Shown piece by piece: positions 41,910 through 48,588 of a DNA stretch of 48,588 nucleotides. The DNA comes from an uncultured Muribaculaceae bacterium (lineage in GTDB: Bacteria; Bacteroidota; Bacteroidia; Bacteroidales; Muribaculaceae). Position numbers and translations under genes: made by a program. Positions within the stretch are counted from its first letter, which is position 1; each line of letters begins with the position of its first letter. The stretch spans positions 1 to 48,588 of the forward strand of contig CAJUMR010000018.1 in assembly GCA_910587475.1 (NCBI GenBank), written 5' to 3'. A model generated the notes under the pieces. The model ran no database searches, had not been told where the DNA came from, and saw only the letters and a program-made list of their open reading frames with translations.

Positions 41910-43301
41910 ATGAAATTCGATGAATTCGATTTAGGCTACGATGTGCTCGACGCTCTCGACGCAATGCACTTCGAAGAATGCACCCCCATACAAGAAAAAG
42001 CTATAGCTCCGATACTCGACGGCAACGACATGATAGCATGTGCGCAGACCGGCACAGGCAAGACAGCCGCCTATCTGCTGCCGATCATCAGCATGATCAA
42101 CGACGGAGGCTATCCCGAAGACGCCATCAACTGCGTGGTGATGGTGCCGACCCACGAACTCGCTCAGCAGATCGACCGGCAGATGGAAGGCTTCTCATAC
42201 TTTGTACCCGTCACGAGTCTCGCCATTCATGGTGGAAACGACGGCAAGGAATTTGCGCGACAGCAACGCGGGCTCAAGATGGGAGCCGACATCGTCATCG
42301 CCACTCCGGGCCGACTGCTCGCCCACATGAAAATGGGCTATGTCGACCTGTCGCGGGTCTCGTTCTTCGTGCTTGACGAAGCCGACCGCATGCTCGACAT
42401 GGGTTTCTCCGACGACATCCTGCAGATCGCAAAACAACTGCCCGACGACCGTCAGACACTCCTCTTCTCCGCCACCATGCCGCCTAAGATCCAGCGCCTC
42501 GCACAGACGATCCTCAACAATCCTGTCGAAGTGAAAATCGCCGTTTCGAAGCCCTCGGAAAACATCGACCAGTCGGCGATAGTGTGCCACGAGGCCCAGA
42601 AGACCGGAGTGCTCAAACACCTTTTCAAGACATGCCATTCCAAGCGGGTGATTGTCTTCGCCGCATCGAAGCTCAACGTCAAGGATCTCACACGCGAACT
42701 CAAGCGATCGGGATGGAAAACGGGAGAGATGCACTCTGATCTCGACCAGAACGAACGCGAAAAAGTGATGCTCGATTTCAAATCGGGCCGCATCGACATA
42801 CTCGTAGCCACCGACATTGTGGCTCGAGGGATCGACATCGACGACATCACCATGGTTGTCAACTACGATGTACCCCGAGAAGCCGAGGACTATGTCCACC
42901 GCATAGGCCGCACTGCAAGAGCCGGAACTGAAGGCAAAGCGGTGACGCTCGTCGGCGGTCGCGATCAGCAACGCTTCGGCATGATCGAGAGCTTTCTCGG
43001 TGCTGAAGTCAGAAAAGACCCCGTGCCGGCCGAGCTCGGCGACGCTCCCGACTACCGCCCGCAGTCGCGCGGCCAGCGGGGACAATCATCGGGCAAACCG
43101 AAAGGAAACCGTAACAACCCTCGTCGGAAGCAGCGCAAAGACGCACCCAAAACCGACAGTCCATCGAACACAGCTCCTGCCGCTCAACCACAAGAAACAA
43201 ATCAGCCGCAACAGTCTGATGGAAAACCCAAGAAACGCAGACGCTACTACAACCATCGCCGCAAACATTCAGCAGAAAAAGACAGCAACCCCAAAGATTA
43301 A
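41910..43301 (+). CDS. DEAD-box ATP-dependent RNA helicase
   Basis: A 463-residue helicase. Motifs in order: the Q motif TPIQEKAI (about 24-31), AQTGTGKTAA (46-55), PTHELAQQ, TPGRLLAHM, DEADRMLDMGF (about 157), SATMP, VATDIVARGIDIDD and HRIGRTARAG. The C-terminal tail (about 375-463) is basic and low-complexity with Arg/Lys/Gln runs, useful for RNA binding. Related Bacteroidetes RhlE-like enzymes act in ribosome assembly or RNA decay. The ATG at 41910 matches the promoter; the open frame extends upstream to 41652 but that part is opposite the DUF4421 gene. Confidence 0.96.
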   Translation: MKFDEFDLGYDVLDALDAMHFEECTPIQEKAIAPILDGNDMIACAQTGTGKTAAYLLPIISMINDGGYPEDAINCVVMVPTHELAQQIDRQMEGFSYFVPVTSLAIHGGNDGKEFARQQRGLKMGADIVIATPGRLLAHMKMGYVDLSRVSFFVLDEADRMLDMGFSDDILQIAKQLPDDRQTLLFSATMPPKIQRLAQTILNNPVEVKIAVSKPSENIDQSAIVCHEAQKTGVLKHLFKTCHSKRVIVFAASKLNVKDLTRELKRSGWKTGEMHSDLDQNEREKVMLDFKSGRIDILVATDIVARGIDIDDITMVVNYDVPREAEDYVHRIGRTARAGTEGKAVTLVGGRDQQRFGMIESFLGAEVRKDPVPAELGDAPDYRPQSRGQRGQSSGKPKGNRNNPRRKQRKDAPKTDSPSNTAPAAQPQETNQPQQSDGKPKKRRRYYNHRRKHSAEKDSNPKD

Positions 43302-43334
43302 CCTTTTTTGTGAACAATAAAGGCCGGGAATTTG

Positions 43335-43342
43335 TAAATTTG
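43335..43342 (+). promoter_or_regulatory. -7 promoter box of the TPR gene
   Basis: TAAATTTG lies 49 bp before the ATG at 43392. Confidence 0.5.
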
Positions 43343-43391
43343 TCATCTCTAACTCCTCGCAGCTCACCTGTAACGAGACGCTAAATTAAAG

Positions 43392-45434
43392 ATGCTTAAA
43401 AACCTCATACGACTCTTCATCATACTGCTGACAGGTACAATCGGCCTGCCTGTCGCCGCCCAGGTCAACACCGACCAGGTAATACGTATCGGGCAAAACG
43501 CCCTCTACTTCGAGGACTACATGCTGTCGATCCAATACTTCAACCAGGCGATCCAGGCCAAACCCTACCTCGCCAAGCCCTACTTCCTGCGCTCGGTAGC
43601 CAAACTGAATCTCGAGGACTATGCCGGAGCTGAGGCCGACGCGTCAAAAGCGATCGAGCTCAATCCGTTCCTCACCGACGCCTGGGAAGCCAGAGGTGTG
43701 GCACGCCAGAACCTCGGACGTGACCGCGACGCAGTGGGTGACTATCGCCACGCACTCGAACTTCTGCCACGCAACCGCCAGATAATGTTCAACATGGCTC
43801 TTGCACAGCAACAGATCAAAAGCTACGAAGAAGCCGATTCGACCTTCGAGGAGCTCCTGCGATATTATCCTAACTTTGCAAACGGTTATCTCGGCCGGGC
43901 AAGGCTGAGGCTCGAGCAAGCCGACACCACGGCCGCCAACGCCGACATCGACAAGGCACTGTCGATCAACCGCAATTTGCTCAACGCCTATGTGATGCGC
44001 GCCGACATCGCCATCAACTCCCAGCGCGACTATGCTGCGGCACTCAACGACATGAACGAGGCCATCAAGCTACAGCCCCGAATGACAGGCCTCTACATCA
44101 ACCGCGCCTTCCTGCGCTACAATCTCGACGACTATTTCGGAGCGATGGCCGACTACGATCATGCCATAGAGCTTGACCCCCTCAACTCCACCGCACTTTT
44201 CAACCGCGGACTGCTGCTTGCCGAGGTGAACGCCAACGACCGTGCGCTCGTCGACTTCTCGAAAGTGCTCGATCTCAATCCCGACGACTACCGCGCGCTC
44301 TACAACCGTGCGGTCATCTATGGCAAAAAAGCCGACTATAAAGCTGCCACCGACGACATCAACCGCGTCATCGACGCATTTCCCGATTTTCCTGGAGCTG
44401 TCTACCTCCGCGGAGAGTTCGCTCGCCTCAGCGGCAACCTTTATGCCGCGAAAAAGGACTTCGACAAGGCAATGGCCCTTGCTAAAGCCGCAACCCCCAA
44501 CTCCGAAGCCGACAAGGCGGCCGAAATCGCCAACCGCAACGGCGGCGAAGGCAAAGACGCCGACGTCCCGAGCGAACTCGTCTCGAAGCGCTTCGCATCA
44601 CTGCTGACCGTCGACAACAACGCACGCGCCGAAGAAGAATACAACAACAGCGCCATCAGGGGACACGTCCAGGACCGCAACCTCACCATCGAACTGCAAC
44701 CGATCATGGAACTGTCGTACTATTCCTCGCCTTCGGAATTGCGACCCGGGACTTATTACATCAAGGAAGTCGACGACCTCAACACCACGCGAATGCTGCG
44801 CTTTGTCATCGTCGTCACCAATGCCCTGCCCTATCTCGACGAAGACACATTCGACCGCCACTTCCAATCGATCGAATATTACAACTCCTATATCGCCACC
44901 CACTCGCCGAGAGCGATCGACTACATCGGACGGGCGCTCGACTTCATGACCGTCCGCGACTACGATGCCGCTTGCCGCGACATTGCCAAAGCCCTCGAAC
45001 TCACGCCCGACTATCCGCTCGCATACCTGCTCGACGCCCAGGCTGACTATCATCGCTACGAGCTGCTCAACAAGAGCGGAGCGCTTTCATCAGAGTCTTC
45101 GGTCACCGATCCGTCGACACGTGCCCAATTCCGACGCAAGATGCTCGACGACGCACTCGAAGGCTACACCAAGGCGATCGAACTATCGCCGCGGATGGCT
45201 CCGGCATGGTACAACAAAGGCAACGTGCTCGTCGAGATGCAGAACTATCAGGAAGCTATCGACGCCTACACCCATGCCATAGAACTGAAAGAAGATATGG
45301 GCGAAGCCTACTTCAACCGAGGATACGTCTATCTCAAACTCGGCGACCGCCGCGCCGGCATAGCCGACCTGAGCAAAGCCGGCGAACTCGGCATCATCGG
45401 GGCCTACAACCTGATCAAACGCATATCGAACTAA
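43392..45434 (+). CDS. Exported tetratricopeptide-repeat protein
   Basis: A 680-residue protein with a signal peptide (cleavage near PVAAQVN). Roughly ten to thirteen TPR units run from residue 25 to about 370, then about 500-560 and 600-675, with recurring phrases such as AIELNPFLTDAWEARGVAR, AIELDPLNSTALFNRGLLL and AIELKEDMGEAYFNRGYVY. A region without clear TPRs (about 375-495) separates the blocks. TPR arrays bind proteins; the partner is unknown. It has its own promoter, and the DUF4301 gene follows after 34 bp. Confidence 0.92.
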   Translation: MLKNLIRLFIILLTGTIGLPVAAQVNTDQVIRIGQNALYFEDYMLSIQYFNQAIQAKPYLAKPYFLRSVAKLNLEDYAGAEADASKAIELNPFLTDAWEARGVARQNLGRDRDAVGDYRHALELLPRNRQIMFNMALAQQQIKSYEEADSTFEELLRYYPNFANGYLGRARLRLEQADTTAANADIDKALSINRNLLNAYVMRADIAINSQRDYAAALNDMNEAIKLQPRMTGLYINRAFLRYNLDDYFGAMADYDHAIELDPLNSTALFNRGLLLAEVNANDRALVDFSKVLDLNPDDYRALYNRAVIYGKKADYKAATDDINRVIDAFPDFPGAVYLRGEFARLSGNLYAAKKDFDKAMALAKAATPNSEADKAAEIANRNGGEGKDADVPSELVSKRFASLLTVDNNARAEEEYNNSAIRGHVQDRNLTIELQPIMELSYYSSPSELRPGTYYIKEVDDLNTTRMLRFVIVVTNALPYLDEDTFDRHFQSIEYYNSYIATHSPRAIDYIGRALDFMTVRDYDAACRDIAKALELTPDYPLAYLLDAQADYHRYELLNKSGALSSESSVTDPSTRAQFRRKMLDDALEGYTKAIELSPRMAPAWYNKGNVLVEMQNYQEAIDAYTHAIELKEDMGEAYFNRGYVYLKLGDRRAGIADLSKAGELGIIGAYNLIKRISN

Positions 45435-45468
45435 CAAAACATAAATAAAACATCAATCTGAAATTGCC

Positions 45469-46992
45469 ATGCTTAACCAAAATGACCTTACACAGATCGC
45501 CTCAAGAGGCGCAAGCGTTGAAACCATCGAATCACAGCTACATCGATTTGCCACAGGATTTCCCTACCTGCGTCTGGTAGGATCGGCAACCATCGGCAAA
45601 GGCATCACACGCCTGTCGCCTGAAGAAGAACAAGAGGCCATCGATCGCTGGAAAAAATATCTGTCAGACGGCGGAGAGGTGATGAAATTCGTGCCCGCAT
45701 CGGGAGCTGCATCGCGCATGTTCAAGGCGCTCTTCAGCTTCGTCGACGGCAAAGAAGACCAACCGGCTCCCGGAAGCCCCGTCGCCGAACTGATCGAACG
45801 CATCGACGAAACCCCGTTCTACGATGAGCTCGACAAAGCATGTGTCCGGCTCCACGGCATGTCGGTCAAAGATCTTATCGCCGCCCGACGCGCAAAAGAC
45901 GTGATCGCCGCGATAATCCGGCCTGAAGGACTCAACTACGGACAGCTGCCCAAAGCGTTGCTTACATTCCACAAATACACCGACGGGGTGCGCACATCGC
46001 TTGAAGAGCAGCTCGTCGAAGGTGCAATGACCGCTGCCGCCAACGGCAAGGTAAGACTCCACTTCACAGTCTCGGCCGACCATCGCAAACTGTTCGAGGA
46101 AAAAATAGCCGACGTCTTACCGTCGATCGAAGAGCGCACAGGACTCAAATTCGACATAACGATGTCAGAACAGAAACCATCGACCGACACCGTAGCCGCC
46201 ACTATCGACAACCAGCTCTTCCGCGACGACAACGGACGTCTCGTGTTCCGTCCCGGCGGCCACGGCGCCCTCATCGAAAATCTCAACGACATCGACTCGG
46301 CAGTAGTGTTCATCAAAAATATTGACAACGTCGTGCCCGACAGCCGCAGACAACCGACAATCCACTACAAACAAGTGATCGGCGGACTGCTCATACTCGT
46401 CCACGACCGCATTGCCGCCTATCTCGAAGCCATCACCACAGGATGCTACACCGACAGCGACCTCCAGGAAATGAAGAAATTCATGCAGACAACCCTGTCG
46501 ACAAGCGATCAGCGCTTCGACCGACTCTCGGGCAAAGCGCTTGCCGAACTGATCAAAGAGAAACTCAACCGTCCGCTGAGAGTGTGCGGCATGGTTCGCA
46601 ACGAAGGCGAACCCGGCGGCGGCCCGTTTATCGCCTACAACGCCGATGGATCGGCATCGCCCCAGATCCTCGAGTCGACCCAGATCGACCCGTCATCGGA
46701 CGAAGCACAGGCAATGATGAAGAGCGCCACACACTTCAACCCCGTCGACCTTGTATGCTATCTCAAGCGTCCCGACGGCAGCTCTTACTACCTGCCCGAC
46801 TACGTCGACGCAAACACCGGTTTCATATCGTCGAAATCATTTGCCGGCCGCGAACTCAAGGCCCTCGAACTTCCCGGGCTCTGGAATGGCGCGATGAGCG
46901 ACTGGTCAACAGTGTTTGTCGAAGTGCCCGCTGCCACCTTCAATCCGGTCAAGACAGTCAACGACCTCTTGCGTCCGGCCCATCAGAACTAA
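45469..46992 (+). CDS. DUF4301 family protein
   Basis: A 507-residue protein of the Bacteroidetes family DUF4301, recognised from its start (TQIASRGASVETIESQL), the conserved MKFVPASGAASRMFKALF (about 71-88) and RPGGHGALIENLNDID (about 262-277), and the end STVFVEVPAATFNPVKTVNDLL. Gly-rich segments (GGHGALIENLN, PASGAASRMF) resemble nucleotide-sugar binding loops, so a nucleotidyltransferase-like role is possible but unproven. No signal peptide, so it is cytosolic. It is probably in one transcript with the TPR gene. Confidence 0.9.
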   Translation: MLNQNDLTQIASRGASVETIESQLHRFATGFPYLRLVGSATIGKGITRLSPEEEQEAIDRWKKYLSDGGEVMKFVPASGAASRMFKALFSFVDGKEDQPAPGSPVAELIERIDETPFYDELDKACVRLHGMSVKDLIAARRAKDVIAAIIRPEGLNYGQLPKALLTFHKYTDGVRTSLEEQLVEGAMTAAANGKVRLHFTVSADHRKLFEEKIADVLPSIEERTGLKFDITMSEQKPSTDTVAATIDNQLFRDDNGRLVFRPGGHGALIENLNDIDSAVVFIKNIDNVVPDSRRQPTIHYKQVIGGLLILVHDRIAAYLEAITTGCYTDSDLQEMKKFMQTTLSTSDQRFDRLSGKALAELIKEKLNRPLRVCGMVRNEGEPGGGPFIAYNADGSASPQILESTQIDPSSDEAQAMMKSATHFNPVDLVCYLKRPDGSSYYLPDYVDANTGFISSKSFAGRELKALELPGLWNGAMSDWSTVFVEVPAATFNPVKTVNDLLRPAHQN

Positions 46993-47008
46993 CGCAAACC
47001 ACCCGTCA

Positions 47009-47047
47009 ACTGACGCTCTGCCATCGACGCAGAGCGTCAGTTTTTTT
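47009..47047 (+). terminator. Terminator after the DUF4301 gene
   Basis: ACTGACGCTCTGC pairs with GCAGAGCGTCAGT, followed by seven T residues. Confidence 0.92.
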
Positions 47048-47153
47048 GTAAAACAACCCGAATGTTGCCTCATTTTCATATAAGGAAAGTTAAATTAGAG
47101 CCTACATCGACTAAAAATGCGGCCTTAATAACATCTACTACCCAAAAAAGTTG

Positions 47154-47162
47154 TAACTTTGC
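47154..47162 (+). promoter_or_regulatory. -7 promoter box of bamD-rpoZ
   Basis: TAACTTTGC is an exact match 27 bp before the bamD ATG at 47189. The longer in-frame start at 47159 would lie inside it. Confidence 0.75.
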
Positions 47163-47188
47163 ATATTATAATCAAGCCATCCCGATAT

Positions 47189-48001
47189 ATGCGTCATCAT
47201 ATATATAGAATATTGTCCATCGTAATGCTCGCCGCTGCCGTATCGTCGTGCGGTGAATACCAGCGCGCACAAAAAAGCACCGATGTAAACTACAAGTTCG
47301 ACTTCGCCAAGCGCGCATTCGAAGACAAGAAATACGTACAGGCCGCCACAATTCTCGAAGAAATCGTGCCTGTGTTCAAAGGTCAGGAGAAAGCCGAAGA
47401 GTCGCTCTACCTGTTGGCTATGAGCAACTACGAAAACCGCGACTACGAAACATCGGGCGCATACTTCAGGTCCTACTACAGCCGTTACCCGAAAGGGAAA
47501 TATGCCGAACTTGCACGCTTCTACTGCGGCTACGGCTACTACCTCGACAGCCCCGAAGCCCAGCTCGACCAGACCGGCACAATCAAAGCCATCGAAGAGC
47601 TCCAGGCATTCCTTGATTTCTTTCCCCGCAGCGACAAAGTGTCAATCGCCCAGAATGCTATCTTCGAGCTTCAGGACAAGCTCACACTGAAGCAGCTCCA
47701 GAATGCCCAGCTCTACTACAACCTCGGCACCTACATGGGCAACAACTACGAGAGCGCCGTCATCGTGGCCCGCAACGCCATCAAAGACTATCCCTACTCA
47801 AAATACAAGGAAGACCTCGAACTGCTCATCCTCAAAGCACGCTTTCAGGAAGCCGATCTCAGCGTCGACGAGCGCAAGGTCGACCGTTTCAGGGAAGTGA
47901 TCGACGAGTACTACTCGTTTATCAACAACTACCCCGACAGTCCCAACCTCAATGAAGCCGAAAACATCTTCAAGATCGCTTCAAAATATGTCCGCGACTG
48001 A
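47189..48001 (+). CDS. bamD: Outer-membrane assembly lipoprotein BamD
   Basis: A 270-residue lipoprotein (lipobox AVSSC, Cys21), with TPR-like helical pairs over the rest (AKRAFEDKKYVQAATILEEIV, then YETSGAYFRSYYSRYPKGKYAE, and a late YYSFINNYPDSPNLNEAENI). This is the BamD/YfiO pattern. BamD works with BamA to insert beta-barrel proteins in the outer membrane. It is followed 71 bp later by rpoZ with no terminator between, an arrangement seen in Bacteroidales. Confidence 0.93.
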   Translation: MRHHIYRILSIVMLAAAVSSCGEYQRAQKSTDVNYKFDFAKRAFEDKKYVQAATILEEIVPVFKGQEKAEESLYLLAMSNYENRDYETSGAYFRSYYSRYPKGKYAELARFYCGYGYYLDSPEAQLDQTGTIKAIEELQAFLDFFPRSDKVSIAQNAIFELQDKLTLKQLQNAQLYYNLGTYMGNNYESAVIVARNAIKDYPYSKYKEDLELLILKARFQEADLSVDERKVDRFREVIDEYYSFINNYPDSPNLNEAENIFKIASKYVRD

Positions 48002-48072
48002 CGCCGCACAAACGCAATTATAATATATAGGAATAAAATACAACCAAATAAGCAACGCAAAACTTACAAATC

Positions 48073-48408
48073 ATGGACTACAAGAAAAGCAATGCCCCTC
48101 TTAACACTGTCACCCGTGACATGATCAAACTCTCCGAAGACACCGGCAACGTCTATGAAACAGTGTGCATCATCGCAAAACGCGCCAACCAGATCGCCGG
48201 CGAAATGAAGCACGACCTCGAAAAGAAGCTCCAGGAATTCGCATCTCTCAATGATAACCTCGAAGAAATTTCGGAAAACCGCGAACAGATCGAGATCTCG
48301 CGCTATTACGAAAAGTTGCCGAAACCGACTCTGATCGCCGCTCAGGAATATGTCGATCACAAGGTGTTCTTCCGTAACCCCGTCAAAGATCGCAGCTCAA
48401 TCGACTGA
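48073..48408 (+). CDS. rpoZ: RNA polymerase omega subunit (Bacteroidetes type)
   Basis: A 111-residue protein of the RpoZ/omega family. The conserved core TRDMIKLSEDTGNVYETVCIIAKRANQI aligns with the omega helix that clasps beta-prime. The C-terminal part (KPTLIAAQEYVDHKVFFRNP) is the Bacteroidetes-specific form. Omega helps fold and stabilise RNA polymerase. It ends at an intrinsic terminator. Confidence 0.88.
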   Translation: MDYKKSNAPLNTVTRDMIKLSEDTGNVYETVCIIAKRANQIAGEMKHDLEKKLQEFASLNDNLEEISENREQIEISRYYEKLPKPTLIAAQEYVDHKVFFRNPVKDRSSID

Positions 48409-48428
48409 TTGACTGAATATTAAAATAC

Positions 48429-48457
48429 AACCCTGAAATATTCAGGGTTTTTATTTT
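48429..48457 (+). terminator. Terminator of bamD-rpoZ
   Basis: AACCCTGAA pairs with TTCAGGGTT around a very short loop, followed by TTTATTTT. Confidence 0.85.
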
Positions 48458-48477
48458 AACAATTCAGAATAATTTTA

Positions 48478-48486
48478 TAACTTTGC
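48478..48486 (+). promoter_or_regulatory. -7 promoter box of rpsO
   Basis: TAACTTTGC is an exact match 43 bp before the start codon of the partial gene at the window edge. Confidence 0.7.
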
Positions 48487-48528
48487 ACCCGCAAATCATC
48501 TATTATTAACCCATAAACATCTCTAAGA

Positions 48529-48588
48529 ATGCATTTAAATTCTGAAGAAAAAGTACAGATCTTCGAGAAGTACGGTAAGGGCAAGACT
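48529..48588 (+). CDS. rpsO: Ribosomal protein S15, 5' end only
   Basis: The first 20 codons run off the window and read MHLNSEEKVQIFEKYGKGKT. This matches the start of bacterial S15 (M-Y-L-x-x-x-x-K-x-x-I-F-x-K-Y-G-K). S15 binds 16S rRNA early in 30S assembly. The start follows a good promoter. Confidence 0.85.
   Translation, partial: MHLNSEEKVQIFEKYGKGKT

Noticed and set aside
42195..43085. 296-codon minus-strand frame opposite the DEAD-box helicase
   Set aside because: The helicase motifs fix the coding strand, and the frame has no independent support.

Overview
The window is chromosomal DNA from a member of the Bacteroidota, most probably the order Bacteroidales and plausibly the family Muribaculaceae. 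Four things support this. Many genes are preceded by the Bacteroidetes -7 promoter element TAnnTTTG instead of a sigma70 box, and Shine-Dalgarno sites are largely absent. Several families are typical of Bacteroidales: DUF4374, DUF4301, DUF4421, PepSY-like and the Bacteroidetes form of RpoZ. Lipoprotein signal peptides are abundant. The base composition is moderate and the codons favour GAC, ATC and CGC. The family assignment is inference. I see no rRNA, tRNA, CRISPR array or prophage.

Layout. 0.3-5.4 kb (minus): a three-gene TonB receptor, DUF4374 lipoprotein and PepSY membrane protein locus matching the XusABC xenosiderophore-uptake architecture. 5.6-8.8 kb (minus): an RND efflux pump without a neighbouring adaptor or outer-membrane channel. 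It diverges from a plus-strand operon (9.0-11.1 kb) encoding a LytS-type kinase, a LytTR regulator and a secreted PepSY-like protein. 11.3-18.8 kb: recR, an acetyltransferase, a LysM/periplasmic-binding protein with an outer-membrane barrel, a lipoprotein S9 peptidase, a maltose-acetyltransferase-like protein and a YdfG-like dehydrogenase. 18.9-20.5 kb (minus): pyrE with an SRPBCC protein and a cysteine-motif lipoprotein. 20.6-23.9 kb: a proline-rich secreted protein, then a minus operon of C1 peptidase, phosphodiesterase and SPOR lipoprotein.

24.0-27.0 kb: a clear cobalamin riboswitch precedes an SLC13/DASS di- or tricarboxylate transporter overlapping an OprP-like porin. This suggests vitamin B12 control of organic-acid traffic instead of B12 uptake. 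27.1-31.8 kb: MscS channel, hpt-adk, and a long-chain acyl-CoA ligase. 31.9-37.3 kb: a tandem-duplicated glycerophosphodiester phosphodiesterase, a tiny Cys-rich lipoprotein, a SulP transporter and a DAACS symporter. 37.3-38.7 kb: a minimal tatA-tatC pair with a truncated TatA-like paralogue. 38.9-39.7 kb: fabD behind a perfect inverted repeat.

40.0-40.8 kb: a 158-codon DUF6291-like gene interrupted by a 305-bp MITE-like element. The element has ~35-bp terminal inverted repeats and an apparent 3-bp TTA target duplication; removing it in silico restores the reading frame exactly. 40.7-48.6 kb: a DUF4421 protein, a DEAD-box helicase, a large TPR protein, a DUF4301 protein, bamD-rpoZ, and the first 20 codons of rpsO at the window edge.

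The most notable items are the MITE-interrupted gene, the B12-riboswitch-controlled DASS transporter with an altered sodium motif, the truncated TatA paralogue, the fabD palindrome, and the Gly/Arg/Glu/His-rich insert in the XusC-like protein.
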